A stretch of 64,000 nucleotides of DNA from an uncultured bacterium (GCA_938028835.1 CALIMJ010000027.1:24380-88379); one strand, 5' to 3'. Counted from the stretch's first letter, positions 35,333-43,495 are shown. The notes: a model not told the origin generated them from the letters alone. A program made the numbers and translations.

Positions 35333-36021
35333 ACCGGAACCTACTCCTCGGCGGGGGGCTTGGATGCGGGTGTCTCACCCTGCTGGCCGTGGTGGCACTG
35401 GTCGCGGGGTACCTGGCTTTCGGACGGCCCAGGCCTGCGGCAGCCCCGCCCCCACCTCCGCCGGGTCCGGCTCAACCTGCGCCCGGCCCGGCCCAGCCCG
35501 CGCCGCCACCTGGACCGGCCCAGCCTGCCCCGCCGGGCCAGCCGGCGCCGGCCCAGCCCGCGCCGCCAGCGGGACCGACTCAGCCGGCGCCGGCCCAGCC
35601 CGCGCCACCACCGGGGCCGCAAGCGGCAGGTTGCCCCCAGGCCCTGCCGCAGGGGCCGGAGGCCCTGGGCAGGGGGATGTGCCCCCAACAGGTGCCGGGT
35701 GTCGAGGTGACTTTTGGGTTCACCGCCCGACCGGGCCCCGACGGTCAACCCGGGGAGCCTACGGGTACCTTCCGGGTCGGCGAGACCGTGGGGGTGTACT
35801 TTGAGGTGACACGCCTGGAGAGCCCGTTGGTCATGGTCTTCGTCCGCGTGGAGTCCCAGGACCGTGTGTTCCCGGTGGGACAGCCGCAGCCTCTGGACCG
35901 TCCCGGCCGGCACGCGGTCTCTCTGAACACCCAGGGGGGGAGTCCGGGCCTGCACGCCTTCGCGCTCGCGTCGCCGCAATCGCAGGCGCTGGCGTTCGTG
36001 GTGCCGTTCCTGCTGCAGTAG
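35329..36021 (+). CDS. Membrane-anchored protein with Pro/Ala/Gln linker, CPQ family
   Basis: This 230-residue protein has one N-terminal membrane helix after GGGLGCGCLTLLA, then a linker of repeated PAQPAP-type units (about residues 35-100) and a small C-terminal domain outside the membrane. The domain opens with CPQALPQGPEALGRGMCPQQVPGVEV, two Cys that could form a disulfide. The same block occurs in the gene at 40380-40919, so the two are paralogues. It overlaps the PrsW-like paralogue 1 stop. A membrane-anchored protein next to each protease suggests substrate or partner, but that is inference. Confidence 0.75.
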   Translation: MNRNLLLGGGLGCGCLTLLAVVALVAGYLAFGRPRPAAAPPPPPPGPAQPAPGPAQPAPPPGPAQPAPPGQPAPAQPAPPAGPTQPAPAQPAPPPGPQAAGCPQALPQGPEALGRGMCPQQVPGVEVTFGFTARPGPDGQPGEPTGTFRVGETVGVYFEVTRLESPLVMVFVRVESQDRVFPVGQPQPLDRPGRHAVSLNTQGGSPGLHAFALASPQSQALAFVVPFLLQ

Positions 36022-36046
36022 GGGGCTCAGCACGTCGATCTCCGGG

Positions 36047-37195
36047 ATGCGAGGGCTTGGTACCGACAGCTTCCTGAAGGCCGCGGCCCTGATGGCGGCC
36101 GGTCTTTTCCTGTTCCTGCTCGCCCTGGTCCAGATGGTCCTCTTCTACCGAGCGGCCGGGGGATTCGGGCAGTTCCTCGTGGCCAGCCTCGCCGCGGTGT
36201 CCGTGCTGCCCTTCTACACCGGGCTCATCCTGCTCCTGGACCGCCACGAGAAGGAGCCGGGTTGGCTGCTCCTGGGCGCGCTCCTGTGGGGCGGAGTGGT
36301 GGCCACGTTCTTGAGCCTCTGGCTGAACACAGCGGGCGGCTGGATCCTGCGGGCGCTGGCGGGACCCCAGCTGGGCAGCCGGCTCACCCCGCCTCTGGTC
36401 GCTCCGCCCGTGGAGGAGACCAGCAAGGGGCTCGCCGTCCTGCTCATCTTCCTGCTCTGGCGTCGGGAGTTCACCAACACCGTGGACGGGCTGGTCTACG
36501 GGGCCCTCACAGGCCTCGGGTTTGCCGTCACGGAGAACATCCTGTACTTCGCCCGCTTCGTACGTGAGGGCGGCCTGGCGGGCCTCACCGTGGGGTTCGT
36601 GATCCGCGCGGTGCTGGGCGGCCTTTCCCACTCCGTCTACACCGCGTGTACGGGCGCCGGCCTCGGCTACGCCCGGGAGGCGAAGGGAGCGGCTCGTTTC
36701 GTGGCCCCGGTGGTCGGCTACTTCTGCGCGATGTTCCTGCACTTCCTGTGGAACTTCTCCGCATCCTTCATCCTCCCCGCGGTGGCGAGGTCCGCGGGAT
36801 CTGTCGCCTTGCTTCTCCTGCCCGTGATGTCGTTCCTCCTGGAGGGAATCCCGCTGGTTCTCCTGTTGGTCATCGCGTACTTCGCCTGGAAGCGGGAGGT
36901 CCTGGCCATCCGGGAGGGCCTGGCGGGAGAAGTGGAGGCCGGGAGGCTGACACCCGAGGACGTGGAGTTGCTCACGCGTCCCCGGTCCCGAGGGCGCAGG
37001 CTGTGGGCCGTGCTGACCTCCAAGGGGCCGCTCGCCTGGAACCTCCTGCGGCAGCTTTACGACACGCGGGTGGACCTCGCCTTTGCCCTGTGGCGCGCGA
37101 AGCAGGGGGAACCCGCCGCCCCAGACGTGGAGGCCCTCCGCCAGCGCCTTTCAGCTCTGGAACGGCGGGCGCGGGAGCTGGGTGTGCTGACGTGA
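36047..37195 (+). CDS. PrsW-like intramembrane protease, paralogue 2
   Basis: This 382-residue membrane protein has LLLDRHEKEPGWLLLGALLWGG, PPVEETSKGLAVLL (EExxK), DGLVYGALTGLGFAVTENILY, LSHSVYTACTGAGLGYA and FLHFLWNFSA, the complete set of conserved Glu, Asn and His positions. The cytoplasmic tail has a RGRRLWAVLTSKGPLAWNLLRQLYD segment also seen in paralogues 3 and 4 (GRRLW, LRQYYD). It overlaps the next gene by GTGA. Confidence 0.85.
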   Translation: MRGLGTDSFLKAAALMAAGLFLFLLALVQMVLFYRAAGGFGQFLVASLAAVSVLPFYTGLILLLDRHEKEPGWLLLGALLWGGVVATFLSLWLNTAGGWILRALAGPQLGSRLTPPLVAPPVEETSKGLAVLLIFLLWRREFTNTVDGLVYGALTGLGFAVTENILYFARFVREGGLAGLTVGFVIRAVLGGLSHSVYTACTGAGLGYAREAKGAARFVAPVVGYFCAMFLHFLWNFSASFILPAVARSAGSVALLLLPVMSFLLEGIPLVLLLVIAYFAWKREVLAIREGLAGEVEAGRLTPEDVELLTRPRSRGRRLWAVLTSKGPLAWNLLRQLYDTRVDLAFALWRAKQGEPAAPDVEALRQRLSALERRARELGVLT

Positions 37196-38019
37196 GGCCC
37201 GCGGCGACCGGCGAGGCCGGGGTGACCGCCTGGGCGGTGGTGGTCCTCCTAGCCGCTGCGGCAATCGGGTTCCTGTTCCTCCTGGGTGTGGGTGGGGTCG
37301 TATGGTATCTGGCGTCCCAGCGGCCTGCGTCGCAGCCCCCCGCCGGGCCGCCTGCTTCGACACCCGCGCCGCCTGCACCGCAGCCACCTCCGGCTGCCCC
37401 AACGGCTCCAGGGCCTGTTCCCCAGCCGGCACAGCCCCCGCAGCCTCCGCCCGGCGCGCCCCAGTGGCCTTCGTCCGGGGCTCCGGCCCCCGCGCAGGTG
37501 TCGTACGACACGTACTTGGATCCGGAGGGTGAGTTCTGCGTCAAGTACCCGGTGGGGTGGCAGGTCCTGACCCACGGGGTCCCGGGCGTGTTGTTCACAC
37601 CCCGGGGCGAGGATCCCCGGGAGGGTGCTAGCGCGGTGTTCACGCGCATGCTGGGCGTCACGGGACGTGTGATCCCCGCCCGACAGGATCTCGAACATCA
37701 TCTTGAGGCCATGCGCAGGCGGTACCCGGACCTGCGGATCGTCTCCTTCTCGGTGGAACCCATGCCCCAGGAGAGCGAGCGGGCGTTCGTGGAGGCCACG
37801 TGGACGAACCTCCGCCGGGAACCCATGCAGGCCGTGCTGCTGGGACGGTACCTCCACTCCCGCGTGGCAAACTTCACCATGAAGCAGTGGCGGGTGTTCC
37901 AGGCACAGCAGGTGGCCTGGAGGAGCCTGGAGCCCGTGTTCATGGCCATGGCGCGTTCCTACACGCCCCTGCCGCGGAACCGGGCGCCCTCCGAGGCGGA
38001 CACCGCCCCCTGCCGGTAG
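37192..38019 (+). CDS. Membrane-anchored Pro-rich protein with PsbP/DUF1795-like domain
   Basis: This is a 275-residue protein. One membrane helix (about residues 13-40) is followed by a Pro/Ala/Gln linker (about 42-100) and a C-terminal domain beginning DPEGEFCVKYPVGWQVL. The FxVxYPxGW pattern is typical of PsbP/Mog1-like beta domains. Two more genes in this operon (38030 and 39718) carry the same D-x-G-x-F...P-x-GW opening. The GTG start overlaps the PrsW-like paralogue 2 stop, implying coupled translation. Confidence 0.72.
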   Translation: MRPAATGEAGVTAWAVVVLLAAAAIGFLFLLGVGGVVWYLASQRPASQPPAGPPASTPAPPAPQPPPAAPTAPGPVPQPAQPPQPPPGAPQWPSSGAPAPAQVSYDTYLDPEGEFCVKYPVGWQVLTHGVPGVLFTPRGEDPREGASAVFTRMLGVTGRVIPARQDLEHHLEAMRRRYPDLRIVSFSVEPMPQESERAFVEATWTNLRREPMQAVLLGRYLHSRVANFTMKQWRVFQAQQVAWRSLEPVFMAMARSYTPLPRNRAPSEADTAPCR

Positions 38020-38029
38020 GGAGGTTCGC

Positions 38030-38566
38030 GTGGCGTACCTACTGGCGGCCCTGCTTTTGCTCGCTCCGGTCCCGCCCGGCTCGGACTGGGTCCTGTACTT
38101 CGACCCTTCCGGCCGCTTCTCCATGAGCTACCCGAGGGGGTGGCAGGTACGGGAGGATCCCGTAGAGGGGTCGGTGGCCTTCGTGCGGGACAGCCTGGAG
38201 GAGGGCACCTCCTTCTCCGTTTTCCCCCGCCGCTTTGTGCAGGGAGACCCCGGGCCGGAGGCCACCGCCCGGGAGGTCCTCACGACGTTCGCGGGACTGG
38301 GCCAGTACCCGAATCTGCGTGTCCGCCAGCGCGTGGAACACCTCGGGTCCGGAATCTACTCGGTGCGGGGCGAGGCGCGGTGGACGAGCGCGTCCGGGCA
38401 GGCCCTGCGGGCCGTGTTCGTGTGCGTCCTGGCCCGCCCACCCGTGCACGGCTTCGACACCCAGGTCTTCTACCTGCTGCTGGGTCGGGCACCGGACCGG
38501 GAGTGGAGTCGGTGGGAGGCTACCCTTACACGGATGCTGCGGGAGTTCCGCTGGCTGGGAGGTTAG
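38030..38566 (+). CDS. Exported PsbP/DUF1795-like protein
   Basis: This 178-residue protein has a short hydrophobic signal segment (AYLLAALLLLAPVPPG) and then a domain opening DPSGRFSMSYPRGWQVR. It is a paralogue of the C-terminal domain of the preceding gene. GTG 38030 has GGGAGG upstream. Function is unknown. Confidence 0.72.
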   Translation: MAYLLAALLLLAPVPPGSDWVLYFDPSGRFSMSYPRGWQVREDPVEGSVAFVRDSLEEGTSFSVFPRRFVQGDPGPEATAREVLTTFAGLGQYPNLRVRQRVEHLGSGIYSVRGEARWTSASGQALRAVFVCVLARPPVHGFDTQVFYLLLGRAPDREWSRWEATLTRMLREFRWLGG

Positions 38567-38569
38567 CAG

Positions 38570-39721
38570 GTGACAACCCTCGGAGTGAATCGTCTGGACA
38601 CCGCTTACCGCCTGTTGCCCGTGGGTGTGTTGTCCTCCTTGATTGTCATGGGGCTACTCGTGCTCGCGCTCCTCCTGGGCAGTACCGGGGGGATCGTGCC
38701 GTTCGCCCTGGGACTGCTGTTCTCGGTCCTCCCGGTCCCCGCCTACGTGGCCTTCCTGCTGTGGCTGGACCGTCACGAGAAGGAGCCCGGGTGGCTGCTG
38801 CTGGCTGCCTTCCTGTGGGGGTCCACGGTTTCCATCCTGGCCGCGTTCGTGTTCAACGGGATGGGGCAGTTTCTGCTGCAGTTGCTGTTCGGGCCCCAGT
38901 GGGCTCTCCGGGTCACCATGGGGCTCGTGGCTCCCGTGGTGGAGGAGACGGCCAAGGCCGTGGGGGTCCTGGGAATCGCGCTGCTGATGCGCGGGGAGTT
39001 CGACAACCTGACCGACGGCCTGGTGTACGGGGCGCTGGTGGGTCTGGGGTTCGGGGTGGCCGAGAACGTGCTCTACCTGGGCCGGGCTTTTGCCGCGGGC
39101 GGGTTCGCGGGCCTCGCGATGCTTTTCCTCCTGCGCGTCCTGCTGCTGGGGCTGATGCACTCGGTCTGGACGGGTTGCACGGGCGCCGGGCTGGGCTACG
39201 GGCGCGAGCGGGGCGGGGCGGCCCGTTTCGTCGCACCGGTGGCGGGCTACGTCTGCGCCATCGCCCTCCACGCCCTGTGGAACTCCACCAACATCGGCCT
39301 CGATGTCGCTGCAGGCACGGGGGCGGGGCGCCTCTTCCTGGTGCCCGTGACCTTCGGCGTCCTCCTCCTGCCGCCCATGGCGGTGCTGGGGGTGCTGGCT
39401 TTCGTCGCGGGACGGCGAGAGCAGCAACTCATCCGCACCCGGCTCGTTGACCTGGTGGCGGCGGGGTGGATCACGCAGGAGGAGTTGCAGGCGGTGGCTA
39501 CCGTCTCGACCAAGGGGCGCCGGCTGTGGGAGGCACTGGCGCGTAGGGGTCCGGGGGGCTGGCTGACCCTGCGGCAGTACTACGACGCCCTCGCGGAACT
39601 GGCGTTCGTCCGGTGGCGCCTGGAGCGCGGCAGGCCCGGCGGCACTCCGGAGGAAACCCTGAAGGCTCGGATCGCCGAACTCCGGTCGCGCCTGGACAGC
39701 CTGGGGATCGCCTACACGTGA
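38570..39721 (+). CDS. PrsW-like intramembrane protease, paralogue 3
   Basis: This 383-residue membrane protein has LWLDRHEKEPGWLLLAAFLWG, PVVEETAKAVGVL (EExxK), DGLVYGALVGLGFGVAENVLY, MHSVWTGCTGAGLGYG and ALHALWNSTN, all expected PrsW-family positions. The tail again has KGRRLWEALARRGPGG...LRQYYDALAELAFVRWRLERG. It overlaps the following exported-protein gene by GTGA. Confidence 0.85.
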   Translation: MTTLGVNRLDTAYRLLPVGVLSSLIVMGLLVLALLLGSTGGIVPFALGLLFSVLPVPAYVAFLLWLDRHEKEPGWLLLAAFLWGSTVSILAAFVFNGMGQFLLQLLFGPQWALRVTMGLVAPVVEETAKAVGVLGIALLMRGEFDNLTDGLVYGALVGLGFGVAENVLYLGRAFAAGGFAGLAMLFLLRVLLLGLMHSVWTGCTGAGLGYGRERGGAARFVAPVAGYVCAIALHALWNSTNIGLDVAAGTGAGRLFLVPVTFGVLLLPPMAVLGVLAFVAGRREQQLIRTRLVDLVAAGWITQEELQAVATVSTKGRRLWEALARRGPGGWLTLRQYYDALAELAFVRWRLERGRPGGTPEETLKARIAELRSRLDSLGIAYT

Positions 39722-40251
39722 CCGGTGGACCGACGGTGGCTGTGGTCGTCTTGCTGCTCGCCGGCGCCGCGCAGACAGCTGCGGTGCGCCTGCAGCCCTA
39801 CGCCGACGCGGAGGGTTCCTTCCGCATCCTTCGGCCGGTCGGCTGGAGGGTCCACCGGGCCCTGGACGTGGGGATGGTGGTCTTCTACCGGGACGACCCC
39901 TTCCGGGGAGCGCGCTTTGTCGTGCTCCCCGAGCTGCCGGTCCGCGGCCGGCTCACAGTCCCCCAGGCAGCACGGATCCTTCTGGTGGAATTCCTCCCCG
40001 TTGGGAAGCAGCCAGCCTTCCGCTGGCACCTGACCCGTGAGGACGCAGAGCGAGGGGAAGGGGAAGCGCGCTGGCGGGAAACGTCCTCCAATACGCGGAT
40101 GCTGTTCTGGCTGCGCATCCTCTACGGAGGAAGCGACGTGACGGGGCTGGAGCTCCTCGCCGGGCTGGCCCCGGAGGCGGAGTTCCGCCCCCTGCTCTCT
40201 TTGTTCCGCGCAATGCGGGCCTCCTACACTTCGGGGCGAGCACGCAGGTGA
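39718..40251 (+). CDS. Exported PsbP/DUF1795-like protein, second copy
   Basis: This 177-residue protein has a hydrophobic N-terminus (VAVVVLLLAGAAQTAAV) and a domain opening DAEGSFRILRPVGWRVH, related to the proteins at 37192 and 38030. The GTG start overlaps the PrsW-like paralogue 3 stop. It is the last gene of the operon; a GC-rich stretch with CCGCCC/GGGCGG pairing near 40257 and a CTTTTT run near 40309 may help end transcription, but I see no clean terminator. Confidence 0.72.
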   Translation: MTGGPTVAVVVLLLAGAAQTAAVRLQPYADAEGSFRILRPVGWRVHRALDVGMVVFYRDDPFRGARFVVLPELPVRGRLTVPQAARILLVEFLPVGKQPAFRWHLTREDAERGEGEARWRETSSNTRMLFWLRILYGGSDVTGLELLAGLAPEAEFRPLLSLFRAMRASYTSGRARR

Positions 40252-40332
40252 CACCCCGCCCGGCGAAGGGCGGCTGCCTGATTGGGGTGGGCGGGGTGCG
40301 GCGGGCCTTTTTCCTGGCGGCGAAGGGTTGGC

Positions 40333-40350
40333 TTTAAGCCTGGCTTAAGC
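40333..40350 (+). promoter_or_regulatory. SARP-type direct-repeat site D
   Basis: TTTAAGC (40333-40339) and CTTAAGC (40344-40350) are separated by CTGG. The site is 29 bases before the ATG at 40380, so a promoter that starts about 20 bases after the repeats would give a nearly leaderless mRNA. Confidence 0.65.
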
Positions 40351-40379
40351 GCCCTCCCTGCAGGCTTTGCGGTAGAGCG

Positions 40380-40919
40380 ATGGTCTCCCGACCTTTTTGG
40401 GGGTGCGTCGGTTGCGGCTGTCTTACGGTAGCCGGGTTGGGTGTGCTGGCTGCTGTGGCGATCGTGGTCCTAGGCTTTTCCTTCAGCCGACCCGGCCCGC
40501 TGACGGGGAGGTGCCCGCAGGCGCTACCCGAGAGTCCGGAAGCCCTCGGCCGGGCCACCTGCCCCCAGCAGGTGTCCGGCGTGGAGGTGAATGACGCGTA
40601 TACGTTCCGGCCCGGCGGATCCCGCACACCCACGGGGACTTTCCGGGCTGGTGAGGACCAGAGCGTGGGCGTGTACTTCGACCTCACCCTCCGCGACTAT
40701 TTTGGCCAGCTGGACGGGCTCGTGGTGCAGATCAGGCCCCAGGGCAGCGTGGTCCCGGTGAGCCGCCGGGAGCCGGCGGTGAAAGGCGGGGGCGGATCAC
40801 AACGCACAAAAAAATTGGCTCGATACACCGGCAACTTCCCGCAGGGGTTGTACGGCTTCCAGCTCGTGGAGCCAGGGTCGGACAGAGTGCCGTTGAGGAT
40901 CCTGTTCAGGTTCGAGTAG
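40380..40919 (+). CDS. Membrane-anchored CPQ-family protein
   Basis: This 179-residue protein is a paralogue of the gene at 35329. It has GCVGCGCLTVAG before one membrane helix and CPQALPESPEALGRATCPQQVSGVEV after it, but it lacks the long Pro-rich linker. The ATG lies just after operator site D. It precedes PrsW-like paralogue 4, so a CPQ protein and a PrsW-like gene are paired here as in the upstream operon. Confidence 0.75.
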   Translation: MVSRPFWGCVGCGCLTVAGLGVLAAVAIVVLGFSFSRPGPLTGRCPQALPESPEALGRATCPQQVSGVEVNDAYTFRPGGSRTPTGTFRAGEDQSVGVYFDLTLRDYFGQLDGLVVQIRPQGSVVPVSRREPAVKGGGGSQRTKKLARYTGNFPQGLYGFQLVEPGSDRVPLRILFRFE

Positions 40920-41001
40920 CAGGGGGGGCAGGCCGAACTTCATGAGGTTTCCACGGTGATCCCGGCCCCCACTGGCGGAGGTCGTGCCAAGAGGTGATTC
41001 C

Positions 41002-42168
41002 GTGGGGACGGGGTTCGAGCCCCAGCCTTTCCCCATCGCCCGCTGGGCGGGCGGGTTCGCGGTCGCGAGCCTGATCCTCATCGCAGGCGTCCTCAACCTG
41101 GGCCTCACTCTGATGGGGGCCAGTTTTGCGTCGTTCCTCCTCACCACGGCGGCCGCCTTTTCCGTAGTCCCCCTCTACACCTTCCTGATCCTGTGGGTCG
41201 ACCGGCACGAGAGGGAGCCGGGATGGCTGCTGCTGGCCGCCTTCCTGTGGGGCGCGGCCGTCGCCACCCTATTCGCAGCCCTGGCGAACGGCCTCCTCGG
41301 GCTGGTCCTGAAGCTCGTTTTCGGCCGGGAGCTGGGGGGGAAGCTCATGGCGCCCTTCGTCGCCCCACTCACGGAGGAGACCGCGAAGGGCGCCGCAGTC
41401 CTCCTGATCGCGCTCCTGTGGAGGGATGAGTTCAACGGCATGCTGGACGGGATCGTATACGGCGCCCTCGCCGGCCTGGGCTTCGCGGTGGTGGAAAACG
41501 TCGATTACTTCCTCGCCGCCTTCGAACGCGGTGGGCTGCAGGGCCTTGCGGTCGCGTTCTACTCGCGGGCGCTCGTGGGCGGCCTAGGCCACTCCGCGTA
41601 CACGGCCTGTACGGGCGCAGGACTGGGGTACGCCCGGGAAAGCCGGACCCTCGCGGGCAGGGTGGGCGCCCCACTCCTCGGTCTGGCTTCCGCTATGTTC
41701 CTCCACTTCGCGTGGAACTTCACGGCCACGTTCCTGGACCCCTGGCTGTCGCGCCTGTCAGGCGGAAACGTGTGGGTGGACCTGCTGGTGGTGCTGCCCC
41801 TCACGTGGGGTGTCCTGGAGGGGCCCGCGTGGGTCACCCTGGGCGCCATCGCCTACCTCTCCTGGAAGCGGGAGGCGCGCCTGGTTCGGACGGAACTGGT
41901 GGGGGAGGCGGACCTGGTGGCGGCGGAGGAGCTGCCGGTGCTCCTCTCGCCGCGGCGGCGGTTTCGCTGCCTGTGGCGGGCCCTGGTCCGCGGGGGCGTG
42001 GGGGCGTGGAGGGATCTGCGGGCGTACTACGACCTGGCCATAGACTTCGCTTTTGCCAAAGGCGACGCCCGTCGGGGCGAGCGAAGCCTTCAGGAGCTGG
42101 AGCGGTACCGTGCACGCCTGCGGGAGGTGCGGGCCCGGCTGGCGGGGCGAGCCGTGGAGCTCTGCTGA
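41002..42168 (+). CDS. PrsW-like intramembrane protease, paralogue 4
   Basis: This 388-residue membrane protein has LWVDRHEREPGWLLLAAFLWG, PLTEETAKGAAVL (EExxK), DGIVYGALAGLGFAVVENVDY, GHSAYTACTGAGLGYA and FLHFAWNFTA. The tail keeps FRCLWRALVRGG...LRAYYD. GTG 41002 is chosen because GAGGTGAT lies five bases upstream; GTG 40984 is also in frame. It follows the CPQ-family gene with an 82-base gap. Confidence 0.85.
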   Translation: MGTGFEPQPFPIARWAGGFAVASLILIAGVLNLGLTLMGASFASFLLTTAAAFSVVPLYTFLILWVDRHEREPGWLLLAAFLWGAAVATLFAALANGLLGLVLKLVFGRELGGKLMAPFVAPLTEETAKGAAVLLIALLWRDEFNGMLDGIVYGALAGLGFAVVENVDYFLAAFERGGLQGLAVAFYSRALVGGLGHSAYTACTGAGLGYARESRTLAGRVGAPLLGLASAMFLHFAWNFTATFLDPWLSRLSGGNVWVDLLVVLPLTWGVLEGPAWVTLGAIAYLSWKREARLVRTELVGEADLVAAEELPVLLSPRRRFRCLWRALVRGGVGAWRDLRAYYDLAIDFAFAKGDARRGERSLQELERYRARLREVRARLAGRAVELC

Positions 42169-42169
42169 G

Positions 42170-42795
42170 ATGCGCGAGCCACTCCTGGTGGCCTGGCAGG
42201 CCGCCGGTCGGATGGACCCCGCGGTTCGCGGGGCTCCTCGGGCCGGAGGTCCGGCAGGCCCTCCTGCACCTTGCCCGCGAGGTTCCGTGGAAGCCGATGC
42301 TGGCCGTGCGGGGAGGATACGCGTTCGCCCTTATCCCGTGGTCGGGCTTCGCATCGACGTCCGCTGGATGCGGGACAAGGCGGTGCGGGACTTGCGGGTT
42401 CCGGTGCGAGCGGTATGCCTCGCGGGCCTATCGGCCGGGGTCCCGGGCGAGCGGCTGCTGGAGCAGCTGCGGGGGAGTCGTTCTGAGCGCGTGGGGCTGT
42501 GGACGGAAGGTTCCGCCGGATCCTGGAATTGCTGCAGACGAGACTCGACGGCGCGCTCGCCGACCGAATTCCGCTGTGCGCGAGCTGGAGCAGGAGGGGA
42601 CGCGGATCGCCGGGCTGGCGCGGGTGGCTCACGGCCTCCGGATCGTGTTCGCGGTGGTCCTTTAGAAAGCCGTTTTTCGTCCGTTACCCGCGGGAGCAGG
42701 ACCCGCCGGTAGCCGTGGCGGGACTGAAGGTCGTCTACCGGACGCGTGGAGCTGGCAGGACCGTGTTCCGGGGCGTGGTAGCGGCCGCCCGCCTC
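42170..42795 (+). pseudogene. Decayed gene with several frameshifts
   Basis: No intact frame covers this stretch, but protein-like segments follow each other in different frames. They are MREPLLVAWQAAGRMDP (frame of 42170), LLGPEVRQALLHLAREVPWKPM and LAVRGGYAFALIPWSG (another frame), LRIDVRWMRDKAVRDLRVPVRA, then GRFRRILELLQTRLDGALADRI, then VRELEQEGTRIAGLARVAHG, and finally VRYPREQDPPVAVAGLKVV. Joined, they give a plausible protein of about 190 residues. I do not recognise a family. It may be a decayed member of the cluster, or the assembly may have errors here. The ATG is one base after the stop of PrsW-like paralogue 4. Confidence 0.5.
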
Positions 42796-42819
42796 CCGGG
42801 GGAGGGTAGCTCGAGGCCC

Positions 42820-43377
42820 TCACGGCACCGCCTTCACCTGGTACCGCCGCAGCGTCTGCACGACCCGGACCTTCTGGGGGTCGCCCAAGCGTACGAAGTC
42901 GAACTTCAGCAGCCGGGTGTGGGGGCTGTAGGCCACCACGAAGATGGCCGTCTCCGTGACGAGCATGTAGCCTCGTTCGTGGGTCACCCCGTCCCCGTCC
43001 AGATCCAGGTCCACGGTGCCGCGCCGGAGGGGGAGCACCGCTTTGGGATCGTCCCGCTTCAGGGGAACCAGGAGGCGAGGTTTGTCGGGGTCCACGGGGC
43101 ACAGCCACGCGTCCAGCCCGGTGGCTTTGCCGGAGCTGTCCAGAATCTCGCAGCGGGAAGTCAGGAGGAGGTTGTGGGTGGGGTTCCGGTACCGGCCGTC
43201 GGGGGTGCGCTCCACGCGAAAGAAGACCTGCTCCGGGACGGGCGACGTGCGCACCACCGTCTCCGCCCGGAGTTCCCTCTGCCAGCCGCCCACCGAGCGC
43301 ACCTCGTAAGCGCGGGCCTGCAGGCCGCCTGGGAACGCGGCGAGGAAGACAAGCGCGGCCACGAGGGGTGCCCGCAT
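42820..43377 (-). CDS. Exported protein of unknown function under operator site E
   Basis: This 185-residue protein has a clear signal peptide (APLVAALVFLAAFPGGLQA) and a single soluble domain with VDLDLDGDGV, which resembles a short calcium-binding-like Asp-rich loop. It contains two Cys (CEILD and WLCPVD). No family is recognised. It is transcribed toward the preceding pseudogene, and the ATG lies 25 bases after direct-repeat site E, so it is predicted to be controlled together with the PrsW-like cluster. Confidence 0.75.
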   Translation of the reverse strand: MRAPLVAALVFLAAFPGGLQARAYEVRSVGGWQRELRAETVVRTSPVPEQVFFRVERTPDGRYRNPTHNLLLTSRCEILDSSGKATGLDAWLCPVDPDKPRLLVPLKRDDPKAVLPLRRGTVDLDLDGDGVTHERGYMLVTETAIFVVAYSPHTRLLKFDFVRLGDPQKVRVVQTLRRYQVKAVP

Positions 43378-43402
43378 CCTGAAACCTTAATGGCACCTGA
43401 GG

Positions 43403-43420
43403 CCTTAAACCAGGCTTAAA
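43403..43420 (-). promoter_or_regulatory. SARP-type direct-repeat site E
   Basis: On the minus strand TTTAAGC (43420-43414) and TTTAAGG (43409-43403) are separated by CTGG, the same spacer as in site D. The orientation relative to the controlled gene is the same as in sites A, C and D. Confidence 0.65.
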
Positions 43421-43495
43421 CCGCCGGCCGTCCCGCAGGGGATGGGAACCTCGCAGGGCGAGCTGGTCGGTGGCGTCCCGCGGGCGTTCCGAGGG

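Noticed and set aside
35450..35625. Tandem repeat or CRISPR-like array in the 35.45-35.63 kb region
   Set aside because: The repeats are codon repeats of a Pro-Ala-Gln linker, with no regular spacers.
40360..40375. A second GEMM-like CGCAAAGCC on the minus strand near 40371-40363
   Set aside because: The paired GGCAAACC block and hairpins are absent; it is a chance nine-base match.
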